Position numbers and translations under genes: made by a program
From: Lineus longissimus
Taxonomy: Eukaryota; Nemertea; Pilidiophora; Heteronemertea; Lineidae
Direction of reading: 5' to 3'
DNA: 64,000 nt
NCBI RefSeq assembly: GCF_910592395.1
Contig: NC_088309.1
Location: 27,282,599 to 27,346,598 of the forward strand
The notes under the pieces: generated by a model
The model's database searches: none
Told to the model about the DNA's origin: nothing
What the model saw: the letters and a program-made list of their open reading frames with translations, nothing else
Part shown: one piece after another, positions 1 to 24,202 of the stretch
Position numbering within the stretch: position 1 is the first letter of the stretch
How the letters are laid out: every line of letters begins with the position of its first letter

Positions 1-2698
1 AAGACAAGGGACATTCTACTGTCCACTGGAACATATTCACATAACTACCAACTACAAGACTTGTAAGGTTTGCTAGAACTTTGTCCTACCTTATCGGAGA
101 TTTACGAAAACTCTGACCATATGTCAGTCACTTACCCCACCTTCAATAAGAACGATGCAATTTGACCAATCACATTCTGTATGTGCTACTCAATATGTAG
201 ACCAAAGCTGACCACAACTTGATAGACATTTTCTCGCTACTGGTACATATCACTTGAACATGATAACCATTCCAAATTATACCACTACACATACAATCCA
301 CAAACTTGGTCAAAATCAAACCACAATTTATTTGTGCTTGACAATATGTTAAGGGTAATGACGATGACTAAAGCTGTCGAAACACATCCACCGAACTTAC
401 AGCAAGCATACAGGCCTTTCATAGCATTAAACATACCATTGACAACACAAGCGTTCGGGTCATTTAACAGATGAAGTTGCACCTTGGAGGCTTGGGCACC
501 AACCTATCAATGATTGAGAGACAGCCCGAGGCGGGATCAGACATCACCCAACTGAGGACCTTAGGGTTGTCAACACCAATGTCACCAATGTCCCCATAAC
601 AAAATAACCAACAGAAGATAAATGTCAAAAATCAATAAACAGAACAAAATTGGAACTTAACTGATTGAACATAACTTATCCAGAGCCTCATAAACCCTGT
701 ATGCTATCAAAATATGACAGAAATTCACTTTTTTAAAAATTTACTGCAATTTCAGGTAGAGGTGCACAGATTTCACCATGGGACAGAGACCACTGATTCA
801 CCAAACCAACCAAGTGGAGCAATGAGTTGACATCTGAATACTAGGGTATCTTACTCATAAGACTTCTGATCGGTTTCATTCACAGAGGTACAAGCCAACA
901 CAAGCAAACCATGACAAGGTCAATAACTCCCTCAACAGAAGGCTTAAAGGAGCTTCAGCTCGGTTACTATGGTGACATCTATTAGGCCTGATTTCTGCCC
1001 AGAGGCTGCCATGGTAAACAAAGCCTTGTGGTAACTAACAAGGGAGACACACATTGCCTTTATGGTAGGATGTACCTGTGAACATGTTTAGTTGTTCTTC
1101 TCACTCAAACGGGTCAGTATTCACCCAGTATCCACGTGTGACTGGGGGCCTAGCCTCAAGCTGTTGTCTGACACAGTTCTCAACATGTACTCATACATGA
1201 AGTGTCTTTACCACAACAGGAAGTGATACCTGTAGCTGTTGAGATCAGGGACCATTCGAAAATGGGATTACACAATGACAAATACTGTGATGCAACACCT
1301 ATAACACCCTGCCAAGGTGTAAAATGAACCATCAACTCAGCTTACAACAAAATCAGAATCAGCAACAACCCAAAACAAAAAAGTTTCAAACATTTCATTT
1401 TCATGGACATACCCCCCACGCATGCAATGTCCAGTTAAACATTAGTGCAACAAACCCAAGAACATATACATGTAAGTACATCTTGTTTTAAACATGGCAA
1501 CTATACAATGTAAAATGGATAAACCAACCAGCCAATTTCATTGTGGCTTAACACTCCAATTACATTTATTTTGATGCTTTTTATCACTATCCACCTGATT
1601 CTATTTCCAGTCCATTTGCATTCATGTGGAGTGACAATAAACCATTGGCCTTTCAAAAGTTTTAAATTTTGCAGATTTTCATGATTTCATTCCTTCATTT
1701 GTACATTTGTGAAGAGTGGCCATAAAAAAGTTGACCATGATTTCATACAATATTCAAAGAGACACAGAAACAGTAATAATGCCGTTGTAAATAAATAAAA
1801 CTACTGCAATGGACGTATCACAGAGAAATTACCTAAATAACGAAGAAAAAAGTTTAGATTTTTCGCAGAAAAACTACTAGTTGGGGCTTCTACGCGCTAA
1901 TAAGCCCATCTCTTACAAGCTACATAGTTCTGTTGCAATTTGAAAATATATACCTCTTGAGTAATCAATAGCAAAAGCATTAGAAAAATGTGGATGCAGC
2001 AGGGAGGACCAGGCATTCAGTGTGATCACCATCTCAAAGTTATTAACACATGGTGCTTTATATGCAGATAACATGGAGCTATACATATGGTCTAAAATGC
2101 TAACCCCTAGCAACAGATACCAAACTCATCGCTACAGCAACAGAAATATCATGGACAACGACGTGACTCCAGACAAGATACACTAGCGCACCCTGGTCTA
2201 AAACCTGGGTGTTCAAAGCAGCAAAACGACAGGATCAAATATTCAAATACAATCGTGTGATTTCATAAAATGCACAGGATTATAAGTTCTCCGCATGAGT
2301 TCCCGACTCATCAATGAGGCCACCAACATGCACGTCTTGACCTTTGACCCTTCAGTATCGTTTACCACCAATTTACAGTCAGCTGTTTCCATTGTGATCT
2401 TTATGGTCATACCTAGAGAACGAGAAAGATATTGGTTCAAAGTTACAAGCAGCCAGTGGCACTGAAGTCAACTCTATCAGACCACTAATCTCAAGGGCAT
2501 TTTGAGTTGGATCTCTCCTCATTCTATGTCTTGAGACCAGTAAAGATTTACCTTGTCTATTGGAAACTACCTGAAACATCTGCATGCCAGAAAGGCTTCT
2601 TGGGCAATAACAATACCGACCCTATGGATAAGCCAACAGCTAGGGACGGACCCTGCCATGATGTCTGCGTGGAAGATGATCTACATACCATTTACTGA
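1..2698 (-). other. Downstream flank and probable 3' UTR of the ERK gene
   Basis: This stretch lies 3' of the ERK stop codon at 2699-2701, reading on the minus strand. I see no convincing coding exon on either strand: the open frames are under 90 codons, match no family and lack splice-site context. A minus-strand AATAAA (plus-strand tttatt at 1565-1570) could end a 3' UTR of about 1.1 kb, but nothing else supports that choice. The base composition is ordinary AT-rich non-coding DNA. Confidence 0.5.
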
Positions 2699-15085
<12,387 letters not shown>

Positions 15086-15446
15086 ATTGCATGTCTTTCA
15101 TCTGCAGAAATCCATGGGCCCTTGATTGGTTTACTGTGATCACGTGGACAGGGTTTGCGTCACAATCTATCTTGGGTCAATTATTGCTTATTGTGTGTTC
15201 TGGATTTACAGTATCATCATTGGGACCTTGGGCATGTAACTTTGACAGGCGGACTAATCACATTTTTAAAAAGGGCACTCAGACTTGGGCCTCTATCCTT
15301 CCTATTGGCCTGGTCACATTAAAGTTTCAGTGGTATGTTTCAAAACATGAAGAACGCGGGTTGAGCATTGCTACCGGTACGGCAGAGGCGTGCGTCTTTT
15401 TCACTGAAGAAACGACCTCGTACGACAGGCACCGGCACATATCGTC

Positions 15447-15461
15447 GGGGGGGGGGGGGGG
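15447..15461. repeat. Homopolymer of 15 G
   Basis: A run of fifteen G residues lies about 360 bp upstream of the ERK start codon, with an 8-G run about 50 bp further on. It is a simple mononucleotide tract, prone to length errors in assembly. Confidence 0.9.
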
Positions 15462-15650
15462 TGGTCACTAGCAGTTCAATGTGCTCATGACGTGACGGGA
15501 ACAAATCTCAAGGGGGGGGCGGAAATACGCATATGCATACCGCATGTAAGAGGCGAATAAAATCTCCATTTCAGCATGAACGCCTTGATGAATCAGGGCT
15601 AAGAGTGTTTGACTGTGGATCGGCTGGTCACGGGTTCGTAGTTCTTTGCT

Positions 15651-15950
15651 GCTCCACCGTGTTGCCAACATGGTGAGAGAGATGAGTCGGTCACAGCCAG
15701 GTCAAATCAGTCTTGGCTGCTCCACCGTGTTGGCAACATGATGAGAGAGATAAGACAGTCACAGCCAGACCACATCAGTTTTGGCTGCTCTGCCAATTTG
15801 TCAACATGGTGAGAGAGATGACGATGAGGGCGAGGCAGTCACAGCACAGCCAGGCCGAATCAGCTAGTCCTGGCTGCTCCACCGTGTTGCCAACATGGTG
15901 AGAGAGATGAGACGGTCACAGCCAGCCCGAATCAGTCCTGGCTGCTCCAT
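15651..15950. repeat. Minisatellite block A, about 4 diverged units of 68-90 bp
   Basis: Four diverged copies share the string CAACATGGTGAGAGAGATGA, then CAGTCACAGCCAG and a TGGCTGCTC junction. Unit length is about 68-70 bp, with one copy near 90 bp because of an internal expansion. The block continues after an interruption at 15951-16148 (see block B). It lies between the divergently transcribed ERK and EMG1 genes. Confidence 0.8.
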
Positions 15951-16148
15951 CGTTATGGCGATGGCGCAGTTCTTTCATGAAGTCATTTGAAGTTCTGAAC
16001 TACGCCATCGCCATCTTCAGGGCAAGGTAGGAACTGAAAAGACCAAACGGTCTTTGCACGGTCTTAGTTCCTACCTTGACCTGAAGATGGCGATGGCGTA
16101 GTTCAGAACTTCAAATGACTTCATGAAAGAACTACGCCGCTGATAACG
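15951..16148. mobile_element. Fold-back element (long inverted repeat) inside a minisatellite
   Basis: A nearly perfect inverted repeat has arms of roughly 85 nt. The left arm starts CGTTATGGCGATGGCG and the right arm ends CGCCGCTGATAACG. Within the arms GTTCTTTCATGAAGTCATTT pairs with its exact complement at the far side. The centre around aaacggtcttt is a small loop. It splits the surrounding minisatellite into blocks A and B, so it probably inserted after the array formed. It has no coding capacity, so it looks like a MITE or fold-back element. Transcribed, it would form a long hairpin RNA. Confidence 0.75.
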
Positions 16149-16198
16149 ACTTGGTCTCTTGCTTCCTTTCCCAGTCCCACATCTACAATCGCTCCTAG

Positions 16199-16395
16199 AT
16201 CCACCGTGCTGACAACATGATGAGAGAGATGAGACAGTCACAGCAAGGCCAAATCAGTCTTGGCTGCTCTGCCAAGTTGTCAACATGGTGAGAGATGAGG
16301 CAGTCACAGCCAGGCCGAATCTGTCCTGGCTGCTCCACCCTGTTGACAACAAAACATGATGAGAGAGATGAGACAGTCACAGCCTGGCCGTCTTG
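16199..16395. repeat. Minisatellite block B, about 3 diverged units
   Basis: This continues the repeat of block A: CAACATGATGAGAGAGATGA, then CAGTCACAGC and TGGCTGCTC recur about three times at roughly 68-bp spacing. With block A this makes about seven copies interrupted by the fold-back element. Confidence 0.75.
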
Positions 16396-16526
16396 GGGTG
16401 GAAATTTTCTCTCCTTTTTAGGGGGGAAACGGGGCACGAGTTATTCCATGTGGACGTTTTATGTGCGTACCATGTAGTATGGTTGGGCAACGGCAGGGGA
16501 GCCAGGAGCGGGCTCAGGACACATCT

Positions 16527-16925
16527 GGCCGACTTCGATTGGGAATCGCGTCGAGTAGAGTCGTACTCGAGTAGGTAGAGTTACAAACGAACGGAACAAA
16601 ATCTCTGGGGAAAACTGGGGGACTGTATTTTTTGAAAATTCTGCTATTTTCGGTACTTTGGACCGCTTCAATAACATTGCTATAGCCGCCTGGTGGCTGA
16701 ACTGGTTCATTATTGAGACGGTCCAATTATCATCTAGAAATTCATCCAGAAAGGCGAAATTCATCGGATTCGTATTTCGCGCCACCATCTTGACGCTACT
16801 CGATCGGTAGTCGACCGTGGTCGATTGGCGACTCAAGTAAGCATGCGCATTTGGCTTCTCTGACGTCATTACCGGTGGCAGATTTCGAACTCCTACTCTA
16901 CCCGAGTTACCAATCGAAGTCGGCC
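16527..16925. mobile_element. TIR-bounded element covering the EMG1 proximal promoter
   Basis: The 16-bp sequence GGCCGACTTCGATTGG at 16527-16542 recurs in exact inverted form at 16910-16925, with weaker pairing further in (TCGAGTA- and CTACTC-type strings). TCT flanks both ends and may be a 3-bp target duplication. The roughly 400-bp interior has no coding frame, so it looks like a MITE. It ends 38 bp before the EMG1 start codon and contains the CRE and NRF1-like sites listed separately. Confidence 0.55.
16841..16868. promoter_or_regulatory. NRF1-like and CRE motifs upstream of EMG1
   Basis: GCATGCGCAT at 16841-16850 resembles the NRF1 half-palindrome. TGACGTCA at 16861-16868 is a perfect CRE/ATF palindrome, about 95 bp before the EMG1 start codon. 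Both motifs are common in core promoters of animal housekeeping genes. Here they fall inside the TIR-bounded element, so their use is inferred from position. Confidence 0.5.
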
Positions 16926-16963
16926 TCTGCGATCATTCTGTATTTCGTGCTTTAAATTTCAAG

Positions 16964-19142
16964 ATGGCAGCCTCCGGTGTTCCACATGCGGGAAATATTT
17001 CCGAAGATTCAATCAAAATTAAAGGCAAGAAATCACTTAGTGACAAAGATAAAGAGAAGCGATTAATAGTCATTTTACAGAAGGCTTCATTGGAAACAGT
17101 AAAGGTAAAATAAATTGCTCTTGTTACAACCTATAAGCTGAAATCATGGTGTCCGTTATTGGATTGACAAGGCCTGCCTGTGAATCCATTTCTCGGACAA
17201 CAATGTCTTGATGATGGAATTGCTTGCATAGATATCCTCGTCGCTGCACCAATCGGAGTAATCCTAGTAAACCGGAGTCGTATGTTCCTCCCCTCACACT
17301 CGTTACTGAGCAAGAACTTGGTTGTTATTATTTATTAGTGCCGAAGTTTTAATTCAGGATGGTCGAAAGAAGGCATTGAAGCCACGAGGACTACAACACA
17401 CCAGGAGCAAAAACGACCTTGTTATGTTGTCTTATACAATGTTATGTGTTCTTCTGTTCATTGTGCCCAGATATCAGGTTTGCTTAGGCCTTGAACTTGG
17501 AGTGACCAGCTGCATATAGTCATGACATAGACCTAGACAAGACGGACATACAGAATAATATGCATGTAGTTAAGCTATTGTCAGCTGTATTTAATTGAGG
17601 AAAAACATTATTTTAATTTCATATTAGTTTTCTTACTTGTTTATCTTTTCTTGTTTCAGGTTGGCAAAGCTTATGAACTCTTGAACTGTGATAAACACAA
17701 AAAGATGATTGGCAAATTCAAAAAAGACCCATCAAAACTTCGTCCTGACATTACACATCAGGTATGTATTATAATGGTAGTTGTCATTGGAAATGTTTAC
17801 CACTTTAGCTTAGCCACTGCATGATTGCTCATCACACATCTACAATAAACTTGTCTTTCCACATATTTCAGTAGGCATGGTACACATCTTCCCTTGGAAT
17901 ATTTGCTTGAAAAGTAGAATTCCTTGCAAGCTACTTAATACTTCTATTTGCAGTGCCTCTTGATGTTGATGGACAGTCCGCTTAACCGAGCTGGGATGCT
18001 TCAAGTCTACATTCATACTGAAAAAAATGTGTTGATTGAGGTGAATCCACAGACAAGGATTCCAAGAACTTTTGATAGATTCTGTGGTTTAATGGGTAAG
18101 GTCACATTTCTTTATGTTTTGACGGAGTCTATTGCATAAGAATCATGTGAATTAAAACGTAGTAATTCCAGCCGAGTCACAGTAAATCAAACTGACTGTG
18201 ACACCGAGTCAATATGATTCCTTGTTTCTAAGTTGAAAGGATCATGAGTATCATGCAGGGATAGAAAATGTCAATAAGTGTTTGCTTATCTTCTTATTTC
18301 AGTTCAGTTACTTCACAAACTTAGCATCCATGCCTCTGATGGCCCGATCAAACTTTTAAAGGTAAATGAAACCAGTTAATTTAGCCTATTAGGTTATTCT
18401 AAAGCAATCGAAATCACTGGAAAAACCATCTGGTCAGTTGGGCCATTTAAAAATGACTTCAAAATCTTGGAAGATATGATTTCAACGTACCAACTTGCGT
18501 GCCTCATTCGAATTAATAATTTAGTTTCAATCGTGCAAAGCCCCCTCATTATCATTCTGATAATCAAGGCAATATTTTTGCAGGTCATCAAAAACCCAAT
18601 CACAGACCACTTACCTAATGGGTGTCAGAGAGTTGGGATGTCATTCAGTGCAGATAAGGTTGTCGAGCCACGAACCCTGGTACCTGAGGATGCTCCCTTG
18701 GTAGTGGTGATTGGTGCAATGGCTCATGGCGCAGTAAGTTCCTGTCAATATTATCTCTCATTGGGTTTTTTTACACCCAATCAATAGGGGCGAAAAGACC
18801 TGGTATGGCTTCCGAGTATGGTTTTCACTGCGTAATTTTAAAGGGCAGGGTAAAAGTCATATGTTGTGGTATATTTCACTGCCTCGGAGAGAAGCCTGGA
18901 CAACCAGCTAAAGACTACAGGTGACATCACATCCAAAGCAAAGTTGCTGAAACATGATAACCCTCCCTCCTCGCTTATTCTGCCATTTATCACCCCTGAT
19001 TTCTTATTTTACCCTGTGTCTCTTCCAGATTGATGCTGACTACACCGAGAAGAATGTATCCATCAGCAATTATCCATTATCGGCTGCCTTGACCTGTGCA
19101 AAAGTGTGTTCAGCATTTGAAGAACAATGGGGCATTGTCTAG
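16964..19142 (+). CDS. EMG1: EMG1/NEP1 rRNA N1-specific pseudouridine methyltransferase, 6 exons
   Basis: SPOUT-class methyltransferase that methylates the hypermodified pseudouridine of 18S rRNA and is needed for 40S subunit assembly in the nucleolus. Exons: 16964-17104, 17660-17761, 17954-18095, 18303-18361, 18584-18733 and 19029-19142, all GT-AG and in phase, giving 235 residues (human has 244). Recognisable blocks are [90 protein letters not shown] and the C-terminal [27 protein letters not shown]. All belong to Nep1, including the SAM-binding glycine-rich G-A-M-A-H-G and the S-N-Y-P-L-S knot region. The start ATG overlaps an AAGATGGCAGC (YY1-like) sequence, and no earlier in-frame ATG fits. 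Confidence 0.97.
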
Positions 19143-19184
19143 ATTCCTCACTTTCTTTTTTACATGTAAATATATATGTCATAT

Positions 19185-19190
19185 AATAAA
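19185..19190 (+). terminator. Poly(A) signal of EMG1
   Basis: AATAAA lies 43 nt after the EMG1 stop codon, implying a very short 3' UTR. Confidence 0.6.
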
Positions 19191-20017
19191 ATGATGTCTC
19201 AAAGGTGACAGCTTTGTTCTTTTTCTGAAAAGACCATCCTGAATGGACGAAATCAGGAAAAAGTACCAGCTGGTGTCCCTTTAAGTTACTGGGAGGTAGT
19301 GACATCTAGGAGTTGTCTGTAGAACTAATGTAGCAAACCTCATTCATGAATTTTCCACTCATCCTGATCATTCCTGTAAATACTTCCTCAAGTCTCCTAG
19401 TATTCATGGGACTTGGTGCATAGTGAGTATATTTGCCTGGTAAGTTTGGATAGGTTCAATTGGTGAGACATGGTGTGGAAGGAATGTTCTGGCATCCTGT
19501 CCCTTTCTTATCTATTCGATGTTCTGCATACCAGAGACCATACAGTACATCTGCATACAATGTATACATATAGTATGCATAACATAGGCCTGTCAAACTA
19601 CCTTCAGTATTCCTGTTTTCGAAATGCCGCGTTGGGATACATGGATGATATTTACAGAGTTCCTGCGATACCGTGTGGCCTTTGGCACTAACAATAAACC
19701 GAAGCTGTGCCAAAAGTGACCTATTAACTAATATCCATTTGAAATGACGCAGCTTTGAACAGAAGAAGTCGGAAAAAAATTCTAGATTTCTCCGGTTAAT
19801 TTCTTTATCTGGGTGTGACTGGCAAGGAGTATGGGCTTTTCTGCTTTAGTCAAATTGCAGAGTCGTACTAGATAAGTCTAGTCCACTGACAATAGACAAT
19901 CACAGTGGTAACATGGTTATTTTTCTCAAGCTTTGCTCGCTATGACTGCTTGCAGGTGATAAGATGCAAACCATCCGTCCATAGAACTGACTATCACTGC
20001 TTTAGGCTGGCCAGAGG
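19191..20017. other. Intergenic space between EMG1 and the F-box gene
   Basis: There is no recognisable gene. A CAG at 19954-19956 preceding gtgataag could be the acceptor of a 5' UTR exon for the next gene, but this cannot be confirmed by reading alone. No repeats stand out. Confidence 0.4.
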
Positions 20018-22136
20018 ATGTATGAATGTGGCGGTGAAGAGCCTCCAACCAAGGTTTTTCCTGACTGGTTGGAAAATGTTGTATCAGAGTTCAAGAAACT
20101 GTCTGATAAGGAACGAAATGCCACCTTTGAAGCTCTGATTGACAACTCTACTTCGAAACAGTATTTGTACTTGAGTGAGAAACTTGGCGATTTGCTGACG
20201 CGTGATTTTCTGCGAATGCTTCCAGCAGAGCTCAACTATAGGATTCTTTCCTACCTGAGCCCTGACACTTTGTTATTGAGCTGTTTGGTGAGTTCGTCGT
20301 GGAATAAGGTCATCTGCAGCTACCAACATGGCTGGAAGGATGCATGTGTCAGTATCGGAGCTCGTCTCCCAAAGCTGAATGTCGACTTCAAATCATTGTA
20401 CGTTATTCAAAAACAGCAGCTCGAGAAGATACGAAGAGGGGAGACATTCGAGACATCCATTCTTGAAGGCCACATTGGTGGTTCCTCTGCTTTCTTTCAC
20501 TGGAATGGGAAACTAGCTACAGGTATGTATACTCAGTTTACGACTTCTCATTTTGTCCTGTGTCGCTAACAACAGTGGTCAGAAGAAATTCGTCAAAGAT
20601 GTAGTGTTGCAAACAGATTTCGAATAACATATAAGTTAATACACCATTTTCATGATCGTTTCTGCAGGTGGTACTGATGGTAATGTGCGAATATGGGATG
20701 TTGAGAGTAGAGAATGTCTGCAGATATTCGCAACTGGTTGCTCTGTATCATGTGGAAAATTTGACGATTCCATCCTACTGACGGGGAACTACTCGGATAA
20801 AAGTATCGTCTGCTGGGATATGCGCACCTGTGAAGAAAAACATCGGTTTGTTGGTCACACGAACAGTGTCGAGTGTATGGACTATGACACGGAAATGGAC
20901 ATGTTGGTGTCTGGATCGCATGACCTGTCTTTGAAGATGTGGAAACTAAGTACTGGACAGCTGTTGAGTACCATGGACAGTCTACCAGCAACCCCAATAG
21001 CTGTTCATTTCATGCCCGACAAGTCCGAGCCAATAGAGACGAGGCCTTGTTCCGAATGTGCCTACACAATCGTTTCTTCATTTCGCACCTACAACGTCCG
21101 CTTCTATCATTATCATGCCTTCTTTTTACGTCTCAACTGTCGTCATCGGGTGATTGTAAAATGTGATTTGAAGAATCTGACCACTGCTTATGATTTGACG
21201 TCATTATCTTTTGGAACCCTCCGTGCTGAACTGGCTGGATTCCGAGCCAAAACATCTCGTCTTCCGTCTCTGAGCGACTTTCAAACGATAGATAGCCTCC
21301 TGCCTCATGAGAGGGTTTACTTTTCCTCAATGTCAAGTTACAGCGAACATTTTGGTGTGTGTTTTGTTCAAAATGGATCGCGGAACCTAGTGCTCTTCAA
21401 GCGTCACAATGGCCAGGAAATCACCAGAGTGGAAGTACCCTTGTTCTGCAGGTAAAGTTTATGGGTCAAATTGATGGAATGGGTTGTGGTTTTCATTGGT
21501 CACAAAACCAAGCAGTTACAGAAGTATTGGTTTATGAAAATCAGTTTTTGGTTCATTTTGTGATCATCCTTCGAAACACTGCTGTGTAGCATACTATCTC
21601 CTTGTTTTGACTACTGATCTGTGACAACCCTAACCTGAGGTATCATTTCATGTATTACAGAGAAAAATGATCAATCTCACTGGTTGTCATGGTGAATCAG
21701 GAGCAATCAATGACAGAATGATTGATCTGGGATTAGATATCTTATTTCTCGGTTTGTAGCTTCATGTAAATGGTCATGACTTCCCTAACCTTTATTCCAC
21801 CACCCTTACCAACAATATTCTGATATCACAATGGGGGAAGTACATAATGAGCTTACATCATGATCAAACTAACCTCATTACCATGTTCTTTTCAGGTATC
21901 AGATATTGCCAGGCAGTGACACGCTGGGATCAAAGGACTGGATGAGTGGAATGGACAACAGGACCTGTAAAGGCCTTTTATTTGCTATAGGAACATATGG
22001 TGGTGAAGTCATGGTTGTCAAGTGGAAATCAGAGGAATCAAGTCCAGAGAAGCCAGCACCTGTCCGCCAGAGAAAAGAGAGTCAAATCATTGAGTTGAAT
22101 CCTTCAAGGAGAATCAAATACCAAATCAGTGACTAA
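20018..22136 (+). CDS. FBXW2: F-box/WD-repeat protein, FBXW2-like, 3 coding exons
   Basis: Substrate-recognition subunit of an SCF (SKP1-CUL1-F-box) ubiquitin ligase. Exons 20018-20522, 20668-21451 and 21896-22136 join in phase to 509 residues (human FBXW2 has 454). The N-terminal region WLENVVSEFKKLSDKERNAT and the F-box RDFLRMLPAELNYRILSYLS with CLVSSSWNKVI match FBXW2 closely. They are followed by ETSILEGHIGGSSAF and WD-type repeats such as GGTDGNVRIWDVESRECLQI, GNYSDKSIVCWDMRTCE, GHTNSVECMDYD and VSGSHDLSLKMWKLSTGQ. The propeller's second half is weaker, and the C-terminus ends in a basic tail (RQRKESQIIELNPSRRIKYQ). An upstream UTR exon is possible. The FBXW2 assignment rests on the N-terminal block and is less certain than the F-box/WD architecture. 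Confidence 0.88.
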
Positions 22137-24196
22137 TTTTTTAGAGGCTTGGCACATCCAGATGAATTTGGTTTTCTAAAAAAATGGTGTAACAGTTATG
22201 TAACTATTGACTTGTGGTATACAATGCCAGAGGTCAAACCTGTTTGACCCATACAGTTATACTGTGTCCGATTCTGGTGTAACAATGTATTACTGTACTT
22301 GGAGAGTCCCAACATTTTAACTCTTTTGTATCACTGCCACTTATGTCACCTATCTTTAACACACATACGTTATCACTCATTAAATGGTTGTCAGTCAACA
22401 CCCTCAACATGCTCAATGTATACATTGTATTGCACAATGTCCCACCTACCGGCATGTGTCAGAAAGTTGGTTGTTGTCATGGAAATGAGCAAACTATTGA
22501 TTAGAAAGTGACGTGTAAGAAATCTTTGGCACAAATGCCAGTCTGAGCATTACATCACACAAGCCATTCTATTCCCCGATGTTCAGGATTTGATTATCTT
22601 GCAGTTGGACAGTGTGTCAAAAAATATATTTGCTCAAAAATATTGATGATAAACATATTGTTGGACAATGTTCAAGTTGTGCTGTAGTTATTGTTAAAAA
22701 GACATGTAAACAGATATTTGAATAAAATCAATTCTTTTTGTGGCTGAATGTCTTTTAGAATAGTTTTGATTTTCATTACATGCATGTAGCTACATGAAAT
22801 ACTTGTAATTTTTTGTTAATTTTACATATTTATACATGTTTATGAATACATTTGTAACAAAGGGTTAGCAAAATTACTTTATAAGAGTGATTTGCACTTC
22901 AGGGCTCTCTGAAATTACGTTTGTGTTCTACTTGTTCACTGCCAATGGTTCACTGCTGGATGTGGTTTACTAAATTGTGATGGCCCTTGGTTCGAATATT
23001 GTCTTTATACCATTATTAGAATAATAAAGCAATGATAAGGATAGGAAAAAGCTACAAGTAAATCAGAAATAACTCTTCTGTCAAGCTATTGTTAGACTTG
23101 AGTCCACATCAAAAACCTTTTTCTTTTGAAGAAGTAGGTTTTTGGTTTTTGCGTATTTTAGCCAAACATGTATAGTATTTGCATTTATGTATATCAAATC
23201 ATAGAATTGATTTACCGTAGAATGTCAAATATCAGAATACTGATGGTGTTAGGCTATAGGACACTTAGAGAACAAGCCACAGACAAGTACAAGTAGTTAT
23301 GTACAAGTCGCTGCAGGGGAGATGACCTGCTGGTTGTTCACCAATCTGTTAGGAGTCTTAAGCTGGATGATTGTGATATCAATTTTGTGTTGTAAATCAT
23401 TCGTTGTCACATTATGAAATAAATGTGATTTGTTGTATGAAATGATTGTAGTTTCATTACTTCATTTCCTTTCATGTCGTGGACATCCCCTGGAGATGTT
23501 CCCGTCAATAAGACATCTGAGGACCATCCTTGTCTGTTGAACAGTCCACCAACTGTGAATGTTCTCTTCTCATTTACATTCATTAAAGACTCTAAAATCG
23601 GGAGCCTATCTTTGCCCAAGACAAAAAGGTTGGGGCGCAATCATCGTCCTGAACTGGTGGGAGCCTGGGAGCCAAATTTCTGTTTCAACTGACTTTTGGT
23701 CCTTGGCACATTCACCAGAGCAATGAAAGATATTTGGGTCCATGGACAGAAGCTGGTCTCCTCCTTGACAAAGATTTGTCCTATTACAGCCAATATACCA
23801 GCCGCAGTAGCACCCAAAAAAGTTGCAGTAAATATCTGTTAACCAGAACGCAAGAGCTTGTTATGGAGTGTGTACTACTACACGGGACAGTATACAGGGC
23901 TCTGCATCCCAGGGAGAATGAAAGAGCAAAATCACGCGGGACATGGTTTTTGTAACATCCCGACGTAATCAGCGGTTTTTAATATACTCCGCCCCTCGAT
24001 ATTTTGTATACGATACGATGTAGGAGTATCAAAAACCTGTATCTCGGGATGTATCTCTCCGAGAGTTGCGACCAAAATGAAAGCTGATTCACTACACCAC
24101 CAGACCTTGTATTTCTGGCTTGGGACTATAAAATGAAAACAAAAGCATATCATATTATCACTTTTTTTAATTTTCTTACATACTTTACATTATTAA
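22137..24196. other. 3' UTR of the F-box gene and intergenic DNA
   Basis: There is no recognisable coding exon. An AATAAA at 22721-22726, 585 nt after the stop, is a good candidate for the F-box gene's poly(A) signal. The remainder to 24196 is AT-rich with short low-complexity runs and no identifiable element. Confidence 0.5.
22721..22726 (+). terminator. Poly(A) signal of the F-box gene
   Basis: AATAAA is followed by T-rich and TG-rich sequence (attctttttgtggctg), as expected around a cleavage site. Confidence 0.55.
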
Positions 24197-24202
24197 TTTA
24201 TT
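24197..24202 (-). terminator. Poly(A) signal overlapping the RPS6 stop codon
   Basis: On the minus strand AATAAA contains the TAA stop codon of RPS6 and extends one base past it. If used, the 3' UTR would be only about 20-30 nt, in keeping with the compact UTRs of ribosomal protein mRNAs. Confidence 0.55.

Noticed and set aside
20650-20997. 115-residue minus-strand frame
   Set aside because: It is antisense to the WD-repeat exon of the FBXW2-like gene and has no independent support.
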